From assembly GCF_030811835.1 (NCBI RefSeq), contig NZ_JAUSRO010000023.1:1-60513 (forward strand): 60,513 nucleotides of DNA, in the 5' to 3' direction. The translations under genes were made by a program, and so were the position numbers. Numbering within the stretch: the first letter of the stretch is position 1; every line of letters begins with the position of its first letter. A model generated the notes under the pieces. It was not told where the DNA came from and made no database searches. It saw nothing but the letters and a program-made list of their open reading frames with translations. Source of the DNA: Variovorax ginsengisoli. GTDB lineage: Bacteria; Pseudomonadota; Gammaproteobacteria; Burkholderiales; Burkholderiaceae_C. Shown here in pieces: positions 48,598 to 56,652 of the stretch.

Positions 48598-49848
48598 TCA
48601 GGAATTGGCCGCGACCGTGCGCGCGCCAGGCGCCTGCCCCACCGCGTCCATCGGCACCGATTCGGGTGCGACCAGCGCGCCGGGCCGCACGTGTTGCAGG
48701 CCGTTGACGACCACCCGTTCACCGGGCTTGAGTCCGGTGGTCACCACGCGCAGGCCATTGGACGGTGCGCCCAGCGTGACTTCGCGGTACTCGGTCTTGT
48801 TGGCGGCATTGACCACCATCACGAACTTCTTGCTCTGGTCGGTACCGATCGCGCGCTCACTGACCAGCGTCACGCGGCTCGTGCGTGCCTGGCCCATGCG
48901 GATGCGGGCGAACTGTCCGGGGATCAGCGCGCCGTCGGCGTTGTCAAAGGAGGCCCGCACGCGCACCGTACCGCTTCGCGCGTCGACCTGGTTGTCAATG
49001 AGCTGCAGGCGGCCCTCGAACGGCGTGCCCACGCTCGATGCCGTGCCCATCTGCACGGGAATCTGTGCCAGCGCAGTGCGCGCGGCGCCACCACCGGGCA
49101 GGTCTTTGAGCGCCTTGCCGACGATCTGCTCGTCGGCGTCGAAGCTCGCATAGATCGGGCTGACCGATACCAGCGTGGTCAGGACCGGCGCACCCGGCCC
49201 AGCGGCCACCAGATTGCCCACCGTGACCTCGATACGGCCCACGCGTCCGGCCACCGGCGCACGCACCTGGGTGTAGCCCAGGTTGAGTCGCGCGCTCTGC
49301 AACGAGGCTTGCGCGGCGCGCAGGTTGGCTTCGGCTTCACGGCCGGCGTTCACGCGTTCGTCGAGTTCGCGCTGTGCGATCGCCTGCTCGTCCCACAGGC
49401 GGCGGGCGCGGTCCTGCTCGCTGCGGCTGAAGGACAGGCGCGCCTGGGCCGACGCCACCTGTGCCTCGGCGCGGTCCACCTCGGCGGCGTACGGCGCGGG
49501 ATCGATGGTGAGCAGCAACTCCCCTTTCTTCACGAGCGCACCTTCACGGAAATGCACGGCCTGCACCGCACCGGCCACCCGCGAGCGCACATCGACGCGC
49601 TCGACCGCTTCGAGCCTGCCGGAGAACTCGTCCCAGGCCGTGATGTCGGTGGCGGCGACGGTGGCGACCGACACAGGCGTGGCCTGCGGTGCGGCAGCCG
49701 GTGCGGGTGACTCGGCATTGCTGATCTGCGTGCCGAAGATGGCGGACACCACGGCGGCGATGGCTGTGAGCGCGGTGACTGCGGGCCAGACGCTGCGGCG
49801 GCCCAGTTGGGAAATGCGGGAGGTGCGCTCGGCGGGTTGCTTGTTCAT
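48598..49848 (-). CDS. RND periplasmic adaptor (membrane fusion protein)
   Basis: 416 residues from the ATG at 49848 (AGGA 8 bases upstream; an ATG three codons earlier is possible). N-terminal membrane anchor (VWPAVTALTAIAAVVSAIFG), lipoyl/hairpin region (VDVRSRVAGAVQAVHFREG, long coiled coil 110-200), beta-barrel and C-terminal domain. Links the RND pump to the outer membrane channel; 27 bases ahead of the pump gene. Confidence 0.94.
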   Translation of the reverse strand: MNKQPAERTSRISQLGRRSVWPAVTALTAIAAVVSAIFGTQISNAESPAPAAAPQATPVSVATVAATDITAWDEFSGRLEAVERVDVRSRVAGAVQAVHFREGALVKKGELLLTIDPAPYAAEVDRAEAQVASAQARLSFSRSEQDRARRLWDEQAIAQRELDERVNAGREAEANLRAAQASLQSARLNLGYTQVRAPVAGRVGRIEVTVGNLVAAGPGAPVLTTLVSVSPIYASFDADEQIVGKALKDLPGGGAARTALAQIPVQMGTASSVGTPFEGRLQLIDNQVDARSGTVRVRASFDNADGALIPGQFARIRMGQARTSRVTLVSERAIGTDQSKKFVMVVNAANKTEYREVTLGAPSNGLRVVTTGLKPGERVVVNGLQHVRPGALVAPESVPMDAVGQAPGARTVAANS

Positions 49849-49992
49849 GATGTCCATCCTCGGTTGCTGATTCTTTGGGGTGCAGAAGGCCATTCCGGCG
49901 CGATAACGCCAGACGACACGGGTTGCGGCCACCGGGATCGCCGGTGCCGTGGTTCAGGTTAAAAATGGGTGCCGGCGCAGGCCGGCTGGCGC
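49849..49992 (-). other. Gap between the LlpE-like gene and the adaptor gene
   Basis: 144 bases. Contains hairpin CACCGG-GATCG-CCGGTG (49930-49946) with no T run. It may attenuate or stabilise the operon message; no separate promoter is obvious. Confidence 0.4.
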
Positions 49993-50892
49993 CTAGTGCG
50001 GCGGCTGCGGGGCGGTGGCCGAAGGCGCGGGCTGCGCCTCACCGCCCGCGAAGAAACTTCGGAACTCCGCCGTAACCGCCCGCGAACAGGCGCATTGCGT
50101 CGGCGGCTCCGCCAGTGCGTCGGGCCAGTTGCGCGCCTGGTCCACCACGCAACAGCGTGCGTCGATGCCGGCGTCGGCCAGGCGCTTGGCGTACTTCACC
50201 GCCTCGTCACGCATGGGGTCGTCCTGGCCGGTGAGCACCAGCGTTGGTGCGATGTCCACCAGCCGGCTCGCAGAACCCGGCACCGCGTACGGATGCTCCG
50301 CATCGCGCGGGCAGCGCAGGTACTGCTGCCAGCCCTCGGAGTACTTGCAGGCCGACGCATCGCCCATGGCCTTGCGCAGCGAAGCGGTGCCCACACAAGG
50401 GTCCAGCATGGGCGAGACCAGGATCTGCCCGGCCAGCGGCGGATGCGCCCTGTCGCGGGCGATCAGCGCCAGCGCAGCCGCCAGATTGCCCCCCGCCTCC
50501 TCGCCGGCCAGATAAACACGTGCGCCCTTGCCTGCGAACTTGGCGCGGTGCTTGTAGAGCCAGGCAAGCGCCTCGTAGCCGACTTCGATGGCGTCGGGGA
50601 ACGGATGCAGCGGCGCCAGCGGATAGGCCATCGACACCACCGCCGCACCCGCATCCACCAGCATGCGCGCCACATTGCGCCCTTGTTCGAGATCGCCGCA
50701 GACGAAGTTGCCGCCGTGAAAGTGCAGCACCAGCGGCGTCGCGCTGCCCACCGGCTGCCGCGCCCTCACGCCATAGCTGCGCGCACGAACCGGCTCACGG
50801 CCCGGCAGAAGGATCGTGATCTCCTTCTCGTCGGCCAGCAATTCAGTGCAAGCCGGAAGCTCGGAAGCGAGGGGCGAAGAAGAAATGGACAT
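49993..50892 (-). CDS. LlpE-like alpha/beta hydrolase-fold protein (HSL family, active site degenerate)
   Basis: 299 residues of the hormone-sensitive-lipase family. The oxyanion HGGN is intact at 59-62 and Asp225 (QDDPMRDE) is present, but the nucleophile elbow reads GEEAGG at 130-135 (usual GDSAGG), with Glu132 where Ser should be, and the catalytic His is absent: the usual HGF position has QARNWPDAL (about 252-260). So esterase activity is unlikely. Gene order LysR - this gene - adaptor - pump - channel matches CeoR/BpeT-llpE operons of Burkholderia. Confidence 0.9.
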   Translation of the reverse strand: MSISSSPLASELPACTELLADEKEITILLPGREPVRARSYGVRARQPVGSATPLVLHFHGGNFVCGDLEQGRNVARMLVDAGAAVVSMAYPLAPLHPFPDAIEVGYEALAWLYKHRAKFAGKGARVYLAGEEAGGNLAAALALIARDRAHPPLAGQILVSPMLDPCVGTASLRKAMGDASACKYSEGWQQYLRCPRDAEHPYAVPGSASRLVDIAPTLVLTGQDDPMRDEAVKYAKRLADAGIDARCCVVDQARNWPDALAEPPTQCACSRAVTAEFRSFFAGGEAQPAPSATAPQPPH

Positions 50893-51055
50893 GGCGAGCG
50901 GGGTGTCGGTGGGGTTGAAACAAATGTAAGGCCAGCAGACCTTGCATCCAACACCCGCTTTGCCACATCACAGTTTCCCCTGACGTAACAATGGCGGCCG
51001 ACTGCGTGTGAGAATTCACGCCACGCAGCGCATGCTGCAGGAGCGACGAAGACAG
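50893..51055. promoter_or_regulatory. Divergent control region of the efflux locus
   Basis: 163 bases between the LysR gene and the efflux operon. GCGTG-TGAGAATT-CACGC (51004-51021) is an interrupted palindrome close to the LysR start; a T-N11-A type site for the regulator is expected here. No gene. Confidence 0.5.
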
Positions 51056-51982
51056 ATGGATCAGATCCAGGCGATGCGGGTGTTTGCAAGAGTGGTGGAG
51101 GCCGGCAGTTTCACGCGTGCGGCCGATTCGCTGGACATACCCAAGGGAACGGTCACCAAGCAGATTCAGGCGCTGGAGGCGCGCGTGCGCGTGAAGCTGC
51201 TCAACCGCACCACGCGGCGAGTGACGGTCACGCCCGACGGCGCGGCCTACTACGAGCGGGCCTCGCGGCTGCTCAATGATCTCGACGACCTCGAGTCGAG
51301 CATGACCAATGCGCAGGCCAATCCGAGCGGGCGGTTGCGCATCGACGTCGGGTCGTCCACTGCCAGCGAGATCCTCATTCCGGCGTTGGACGATTTCTTC
51401 GCGCGCTATCCCGACATCCAGCTCGAGATCGGCGTGAGCGATCGGATCGTCGACATGATCACGGACAACGTCGACTGCGTGATCCGTGCCGGCGACGTCA
51501 CCGACCAGTCGCTGGTGGCACGCCGCATCGGCACGCTTCCCTTCGTGTCGGTCGCCTCGCCGGCCTATCTGAAACGATACGGTGTGCCCCAGCACCCGAA
51601 CGACCTCGACAAGCGGCACCGTGTGGTCGGCTATTTCTCGGGTAACACGCGGCGCATGTACCCCGACGAATACAACAAGGACGGCGAGCACATCGAAGTC
51701 GACGGGCACTACAGCATTGCCGTCAACGAGAACAACGCGCACACGCACGCGGTGCTCGCCGGACTGGGCGTGTCGCAGATGGTGACCTTCATCGCGCAGC
51801 CGCTGCTCGACCGTGGCGCGCTGGTGCAGGTGCTGCCGGACTGGACGCGCGAGCCCTTGCCCATCTACGTCGTTTACCCGCCCAACCGCCATCTGAGCGC
51901 CAAGGTGCGGGCCTTCGTCGACTGGACGGCCGAGCTGTTTGCGCGCAACCCGTTGCTGCAACGTACGGCTGGCACACGCTGA
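51056..51982 (+). CDS. LysR-family regulator of the efflux operon (CeoR/BpeT-like position)
   Basis: 308 residues. HTH (AGSFTRAADSLDIPKGTVTKQI), wing LLNRTTRRVTVTPDG and a PBP2 effector domain from about 92 (GRLRIDVGSSTASEILIPAL). The ATG at 51056 gives MDQIQAMRVF; an upstream ATG at 51008 lies in the palindromic control region. Divergent from the efflux operon, where CeoR/BpeT activate pumps in response to salicylate or other compounds; the ligand here is unknown. Confidence 0.88.
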   Translation: MDQIQAMRVFARVVEAGSFTRAADSLDIPKGTVTKQIQALEARVRVKLLNRTTRRVTVTPDGAAYYERASRLLNDLDDLESSMTNAQANPSGRLRIDVGSSTASEILIPALDDFFARYPDIQLEIGVSDRIVDMITDNVDCVIRAGDVTDQSLVARRIGTLPFVSVASPAYLKRYGVPQHPNDLDKRHRVVGYFSGNTRRMYPDEYNKDGEHIEVDGHYSIAVNENNAHTHAVLAGLGVSQMVTFIAQPLLDRGALVQVLPDWTREPLPIYVVYPPNRHLSAKVRAFVDWTAELFARNPLLQRTAGTR

Positions 51983-52015
51983 CCGCGATGGCTGCGCCGG
52001 CGGGCCCGGCTTTCT

Positions 52016-52519
52016 TCAAGCCTCCTTGCTCGCGCTCGCCGGCTCCGGCGGTGCCAGCATGGTGCCCCGGCAGCTCGGCGTGCCGCAGTGGCAGGGGAAA
52101 TCCTCAGGACCACAGCCTTCGTCCGCAGTGAGCGAATAGTCGATGAAGAGCTCTTCCCTGGCCTTCACCGCGCGCAAGGTCTGGAAGCGCAGCACCATGC
52201 GGCCCGCATCGTCGTAATCCTCGACCGCCTCGCAGTTGGGCTCGCACGAATGGTTGAGGTGGCGCGTGGCATTGCCGCCCTTGCCACCGTCGATGGTGTT
52301 GCCGTCGGACAGCGTGAAGAGGTAGGTCAGCCGGTCGTCCCAGTCCTTGGCTGCAATCTGCGCGGGCGTGTAGCGCTTGCCTTCGTAGAAGCCGAGGAAG
52401 GTGCCCGCTGGCAGCGACCGTGTGGCGAAAGCGCCCAGCCCATGGATGCCGCTCTCGCTGACGCGCAGATAGGGGGTGGACGAAACGGCGGGGACTGCGG
52501 CTTTGAGGGGCTTGGACAT
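52016..52519 (-). CDS. SET domain protein (probable lysine methyltransferase)
   Basis: 167 residues. SET core: GIHGLGAFATRSLPAGTFLG (N-part), NHSCEPN at 89-95, EELFIDYSL (FIDY at 125-128), and a post-SET Cys cluster CHCGTPSC at 143-150 that would bind zinc near the active site. SET proteins are eukaryotic-looking but occur in many Burkholderiales; protein target unknown. The ATG at 52519 was chosen; longer frame upstream reaches the helicase promoter region. Divergent from the helicase gene. Confidence 0.9.
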   Translation of the reverse strand: MSKPLKAAVPAVSSTPYLRVSESGIHGLGAFATRSLPAGTFLGFYEGKRYTPAQIAAKDWDDRLTYLFTLSDGNTIDGGKGGNATRHLNHSCEPNCEAVEDYDDAGRMVLRFQTLRAVKAREELFIDYSLTADEGCGPEDFPCHCGTPSCRGTMLAPPEPASASKEA

Positions 52520-52663
52520 GTCGATGGAAGTCGTGGAATCGCGTTGTTGCACTGCGGGGAGGCGCAAGCCTAACGCAGCGCGGCCTTGCCCATGGCGCAG
52601 CACGTTGCGTGCCTGCCGTCGCAACGGCTGACGACCTTGCCTCGGTCGGGCAATCCATCAGGG

Positions 52664-52679
52664 CTGTATATTTGTCCAG
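52664..52679 (+). promoter_or_regulatory. LexA-like box upstream of the helicase gene
   Basis: CTGTATATTTGTCCAG: left half identical to the box at 14477-14492, right half CCAG in place of ACAG. It fits CTG-N10-CAG, and TATATT inside it can serve as -10. Six bases separate it from the helicase ATG, so it would cover the transcription start. No good -35 seen. Confidence 0.65.
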
Positions 52680-52685
52680 TCCATC

Positions 52686-55016
52686 ATGACCACGTCCACC
52701 CTCGCCTCTTCCTGCACATCCGAATCCGTGCCACCGGCGTGCCGCGTGTCCGTGAAGACCTTGTGCGCGTTCAGCGCCAAGCGCGGGGACATCGACCTGC
52801 GCTTCGTCCCCTCGCCGACCGCCCAGCAGGGCATGGCCGGCCACGTGCGTGTCCAGGCCCGGCGCGGTGCGGGCTATGAAAGCGAAGTCGTCCTGCGCGG
52901 CGCGCACGGCCCGTTGCAAGTGCGCGGTCGTGCGGACGGCTATGACACGGCGCGCGGCCGGGTCGAGGAGATCAAGACCTTCCGTGGTCGCTTCGACGCC
53001 ATCCGCGACAACCATCGCGCCCTGCACTGGGCCCAGGCCAAGGTCTACGGCTGGTTGCTCTGCGAGCGCGACGCGCTCGCGCACATCGACGTGGCGCTGG
53101 TCTACCTCGATCTGGGCACCGACGAGGAAACGGTGCTCGAGGAGCGTTGCACGCGCGAAGCGCTCGCGCTGCATTTCGAAGGCCTGTGCGCGGCCTATGC
53201 CGCGTGGGCGCAAAGCGAGGCGGCGCACCATGCGGCGCTCAGCGGCCGGCTGGCCTCACTGGCGTTTCCGCACGCGGCCTTTCGCAACGGCCAGCGTGAT
53301 ATCGCCGACGCGGTGTACCGGGCAGCAGCGGCGGCGCGCCATCTGCTGATCGAGGCGCCCACGGGCATCGGCAAGACGCTCGCCACGCTGTTTCCGATGC
53401 TCAAGGCGCGCGCGCAGCAAAAGCTCGACAAGGTGTACTTCCTGACCGCCAAGACCTCCGGCCGGGCCATCGCACTGGAGGCATTGCAGCAGATCGTCGG
53501 CACGGGCGCATCGCTGCGCGTGCTGGAGCTGACGGCGCGCGACAAGGTCTGCGAGCATCCGGGCAAGGCCTGCAACGGCGAAGCCTGTCCGCTGGCCCGC
53601 GGCTTCTACGACCGGCTTGCCGCTGCACGCGCACAAGCCGTGCAGACGGCCTGGCTTGACCGCGCGGCCCTGCGGCGCATTGCACTCGCACATGACCTCT
53701 GCCCCTATTTCCTGTCGCAGGAACTGGTGCGCTGGAGCGACGTGATCGTCGGCGACTACAACCATTACTTCGACACCAGCGCGTTCCTGTATGCCCTGAT
53801 GAAAGAAGAAGACTGGCAGGTGGCCCTGCTGGTCGACGAGGCGCACAACCTGGTGCAGCGGGCTCGTGGCATGTACACGGCCGTGCTGGACGGACCCGCG
53901 CTCGACCGCGTGCGACGCCACGCCCCCGCTGCCCTCCGCCTGCCGCTGCAGCAGGTGGAGCGCGCCTGGCGTTCGGTGCAGGACGCCCAGGGCGCGGCTT
54001 ATGCGTTGCACGCCGAGGTGCCCGACGCGCTTCCCCTCGCATTGCAAGGCGCAGTCGCCGCCATGGGCGACCATTTCGCCGCGCATCCCGAGCACGCGCA
54101 GGGCCCGCTGCAGCAATTCTTCTTCGATGCCATCCAGTTCGCGCGCCTGGCCGACGCCTTCGCCGACCATTCGGTCTTCGAGAGCACGCTCGACGCGGCT
54201 GCCGCATCGGGCATGGGGGACACCGGAGAGGCCGGCGCCCGCGGGCTGGCCATCCGCAACCTGCTGCCCGCACCCTTTCTGCAATCGCGCTTTGCCGCCT
54301 GCCGCGCTTCGGCCTGCTTTTCGGGCACCCTGGCGCCTTTCGACTTCTACCGCCAGACGCTGGGCATGCCGGGCAATACTGCGACGCTGCGGGTCGGCTC
54401 ACCGTTTCGCAGCGAACAGCTCGCGGTGCGGGTGGTCGATGACCTGTCGACACGTTTTCGCGACCGCGCACGCACGCTGGGCAGGCTGGTCGACCTCATG
54501 GCCGCGCAGATCAAGGCCCAGCCGGGCAACTACATGGCCTTCTTCAGCAGCTTCGACTATCTGGAGCGTGCCGTCGATGCGCTGGGCGCGCGCCACCCCG
54601 GCGTGCCGATGTGGGCCCAGACGCGCGGCATGACGGAGGGCGACCGGCATGCCTTCCTTGCGCGCCTGAGACCGGGCGGCTGCGGCATCGCGTTCGCCGT
54701 GCTGGGTGGCGCGTTCGGCGAAGGGGTGGATCTGCCGGGCGACCGGCTCATCGGCGCCTTCATCGCGAGCCTGGGCCTGCCGCAGCACAACCTGCTCAAC
54801 GAAACCCTGCGAGAACGCATGGAGGCGCGCTTTGGCGACGGCTGGGCCTACGCGTACCTTTATCCCGGACTGCAGAAAGTGGTGCAGGCCGCAGGCCGCG
54901 TGATCCGCACCGAGCAGGACGTCGGTGTGCTCTACCTGATGGACGACCGCTTCTCGCGGCCTGAAGTCCGTGCGCTGCTACCGCCCTGGTGGGACGTTCA
55001 GCCCCTCGTCGATTGA
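52686..55016 (+). CDS. XPD/DinG-type helicase with N-terminal PD-(D/E)XK nuclease
   Basis: 776 residues. N-terminal nuclease-like domain with GRADG (Asp84), EEIK (Glu95-Lys97) and Q-Y helix HWAQAKVY (114-121); then superfamily 2 helicase with Q motif FRNGQ near 200, Walker A APTGIGKT at 224-231, DEAH in LLVDEAHNL, and a Cys set (VCEHPGKACNGEACP plus DLCPYF) consistent with a [4Fe-4S] cluster as in XPD/DinG. Motif VI region GLQKVVQAAGRVIRTEQD. A LexA-like box sits just upstream, suggesting a damage-inducible repair enzyme. Confidence 0.88.
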   Translation: MTTSTLASSCTSESVPPACRVSVKTLCAFSAKRGDIDLRFVPSPTAQQGMAGHVRVQARRGAGYESEVVLRGAHGPLQVRGRADGYDTARGRVEEIKTFRGRFDAIRDNHRALHWAQAKVYGWLLCERDALAHIDVALVYLDLGTDEETVLEERCTREALALHFEGLCAAYAAWAQSEAAHHAALSGRLASLAFPHAAFRNGQRDIADAVYRAAAAARHLLIEAPTGIGKTLATLFPMLKARAQQKLDKVYFLTAKTSGRAIALEALQQIVGTGASLRVLELTARDKVCEHPGKACNGEACPLARGFYDRLAAARAQAVQTAWLDRAALRRIALAHDLCPYFLSQELVRWSDVIVGDYNHYFDTSAFLYALMKEEDWQVALLVDEAHNLVQRARGMYTAVLDGPALDRVRRHAPAALRLPLQQVERAWRSVQDAQGAAYALHAEVPDALPLALQGAVAAMGDHFAAHPEHAQGPLQQFFFDAIQFARLADAFADHSVFESTLDAAAASGMGDTGEAGARGLAIRNLLPAPFLQSRFAACRASACFSGTLAPFDFYRQTLGMPGNTATLRVGSPFRSEQLAVRVVDDLSTRFRDRARTLGRLVDLMAAQIKAQPGNYMAFFSSFDYLERAVDALGARHPGVPMWAQTRGMTEGDRHAFLARLRPGGCGIAFAVLGGAFGEGVDLPGDRLIGAFIASLGLPQHNLLNETLRERMEARFGDGWAYAYLYPGLQKVVQAAGRVIRTEQDVGVLYLMDDRFSRPEVRALLPPWWDVQPLVD

Positions 55017-55583
55017 ATAACCGAAGTAGGGCTGCACCAGCACCGAGAGGTGACGGAGAAGGAACGTTGGATCAAGCTCTGCGAGCTCGATCGTGTCGCG
55101 CAACGATGCATCCGATGGGGCGGCCACCGGCCCGGCATGCGACACCACGACCATGCGCGCGGTCGTGTCGGCCCAGACATTGACAAAGTGGCCTCGCACG
55201 CCACCACCCGTCCTTGTTTCGGCCGCGCGGATGCCGATTCCGAACCGCACGAAGGCCGAAGCACGGCGGTCAGGGGTATAGACGCCCTCTCGCATGTCGA
55301 CATAGCAAGCCAGCCCCTGCCCCGCGACCCAGCGCTCGAATTGCCGGAAGGTGGGCAGGATCAGCGACTGGGCCTTTGCATTGAACTGGGCAATGAACAG
55401 GCTGCGCTCCTTCTCGTGCTGCGCGTACAGCCGTTGCACCAATTGTTCCTTCGTCTCCCGGGAGTCGAACATGGCCTTCATTTCGGCGCGCAAGCGCTCC
55501 AGCATGTTCAGTTCGCCAGAAGACGCTGTACTTGCCCCGGCCGTCCGCAGACCGCCGCCCATGGTGCGCGATGAAGGGTTCAT
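54978..55583 (-). CDS. Hypothetical protein with a PhaR-like operator in its promoter
   Basis: 201 residues, no signal peptide. N-terminal disordered part, helical region (LERLRAEMKAMFDSRETKEQ, 26-75), then a beta-rich half (GQGLACYVDMREGVYTPDRR onward). No family recognised. The 3' end overlaps the helicase gene by 39 bases on the other strand. Its promoter carries an inverted repeat of the PhaR type. Confidence 0.7.
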   Translation of the reverse strand: MNPSSRTMGGGLRTAGASTASSGELNMLERLRAEMKAMFDSRETKEQLVQRLYAQHEKERSLFIAQFNAKAQSLILPTFRQFERWVAGQGLACYVDMREGVYTPDRRASAFVRFGIGIRAAETRTGGGVRGHFVNVWADTTARMVVVSHAGPVAAPSDASLRDTIELAELDPTFLLRHLSVLVQPYFGYSIDEGLNVPPGR

Positions 55584-55922
55584 GAGTCGTGCCTCGATGA
55601 AATGGAAGACCAGTGCTGGGAGGACCCGAAAGAGGAATCCACTGACAAGTTCTTGCGGGCGACAGCCATTGCCATGTGCACCGCCGCGATGCTATTTTTT
55701 GCTGCGTTGCAGCAAATGTCAACGATTTGTGAAACATTCACTCTCGCATCTGTACAGGACGAGCGATCTGTGCAAACAAAACTGGTATGAATGCACGCCC
55801 AAATTCCGATAACGTCCGATTGACCATCGCCGCCGAAGCATTCAAGCTCAAGATTCAACGCGACGGGATGCTGCGCATGCGCATGCGGGTCGTCTCGCTG
55901 TTCTCAACAAACCTGCCCATCC
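55584..55922. other. Intergenic region between the unknown gene and the exported protein gene
   Basis: 339 bases. Holds the minus-strand promoter with its operator (55694-55722) and the upstream region of the plus-strand exported protein gene. A 62-codon plus-strand frame at 55602-55790 has no ribosome binding site and lies under the minus-strand promoter, so it is not called. Confidence 0.5.
55694..55722 (-). promoter_or_regulatory. Promoter with inverted repeat (PhaR-type) in the spacer
   Basis: On the minus strand -35 TTGACA (55722-55717), 17-base spacer, -10 AAAAAT (55699-55694). TTTGCTGC-GTT-GCAGCAAA (55698-55716) fills the spacer: a perfect 8-bp inverted repeat with core CTGC-N3-GCAG, the site type described for PhaR of Rhodobacter and relatives. 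phaR itself is at 16660-17193. Confidence 0.6.
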
Positions 55923-56312
55923 ATGCCCTTGCCCACCCGTCCCGTCCGCCCCCTTGCCCGCATCTTTTTCAATCACGTCAAGTCGGCGATGGTCGCCATG
56001 ACCGCCGCTGCATTGGCAGGCGTGCTGCACGCTGAACCCCTGAAGGTGCCACTCGATAGCGACGACAAAGGTACGGTGTATGTGGCGCCCAACGTGACGT
56101 CGACGGAAAAGTCGGTGGATACGACGGGCGCGACCGTGGGCGTGCAGCGTCCGGATGGCAGTGGCGTCTACGGCGGCGTCGACACCGCCACGCCCCGCCC
56201 CACCTATTCGCTGGGTGCCAGCACACCCGGCAACGTGTCGTACTCCGCTGGCGTGCAGAGCGACGGCAAGACCAACAACGGGGTGAAAGCCGGTGTGACG
56301 ATCAAATACTGA
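55923..56312 (+). CDS. Exported hypothetical protein
   Basis: 129 residues with an N-terminal signal sequence (SAMVAMTAAALAGVLHA) and a Gly/Ser/Thr/Val-rich mature part of alternating residues (VYVAPNVTSTEKSVDTTGAT, GVYGGVDTATPRPTYSLGAS), probably all beta. Periplasmic or outer-membrane; function unknown. Start could also lie at the Met 22-25 codons further in. Confidence 0.65.
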   Translation: MPLPTRPVRPLARIFFNHVKSAMVAMTAAALAGVLHAEPLKVPLDSDDKGTVYVAPNVTSTEKSVDTTGATVGVQRPDGSGVYGGVDTATPRPTYSLGASTPGNVSYSAGVQSDGKTNNGVKAGVTIKY

Positions 56313-56323
56313 AGGCAACAAAA

Positions 56324-56356
56324 AACCCCTGAGCGATCAAAGATCAATCAGGGGTT
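56324..56356 (-). terminator. Intrinsic terminator (stronger on the minus strand)
   Basis: AACCCCTGA (56324-56332) pairs with TCAGGGGTT (56348-56356), with an inner GATC/GATC pair. Read on the minus strand the stem is followed by TTTTTT, read on the plus strand only by TT. So it best terminates a minus-strand transcript, although the only gene upstream in that direction is none for several kilobases; it may also serve the exported protein gene. Confidence 0.7.
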
Positions 56357-56360
56357 CAGG

Positions 56361-56383
56361 GGCTCTGGCACATGTCCAGAGCC
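56361..56383 (-). other. Hairpin ahead of the terminator (minus strand)
   Basis: GGCTCTGG (56361-56368), 7-base loop, CCAGAGCC (56376-56383): perfect 8-bp stem four bases from the terminator stem. Hairpin plus linker plus terminator is a typical small-RNA layout. A TTGACA (56405-56410) lies 17 bases from a poor -10 (TACAGG), but initiation there would start inside the loop, so the promoter is not settled. Confidence 0.4.
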
Positions 56384-56652
56384 TGTATTGGCGGAACCGG
56401 AGGCTGTCAAGTATCAAGGCCTGGCGCCGCTTGCCAAAGCAGCACGGAGTTTTTACCACTGAATTTCCACTTACACCTTGCTGGTCTAGCTTTGGATCAA
56501 CGGGTTTGGTCAAATGTTAAGACAGGCCTGCGACGCCGATTCGGCACGGCCGGCCGGATAGGGAGTCGCACGCTTGACGCGATACTGAGTTTACATTTAC
56601 GACACAACTTGTTATTCCTCGTGTCACTCAGTTCAGGAAGCGGCCAGAAGCC

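Larger units (their letters stand above)
56313..56652. other. 340-base intergenic region
   Basis: Contains two hairpins near its left end (56324-56383), then about 200 bases without gene signals, and a plausible plus-strand promoter for the lipoprotein gene: TTTACA (56590-56595), 17-base spacer, TATTCC (56613-56618). No RNA gene could be recognised. Confidence 0.5.

Noticed and set aside
55751..55758. CTGTACAG as a third LexA box
   Set aside because: The halves abut with no N8 spacer, so it does not fit CTGT-N8-ACAG.
55602..55790. 62-codon plus-strand frame with a hydrophobic stretch
   Set aside because: No ribosome binding site, and it covers the minus-strand promoter and operator.
56384..56420. 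Degenerate tRNA remnant (TGGCGGAACCGG-like sequence)
   Set aside because: No acceptor partner or cloverleaf could be found on either strand.
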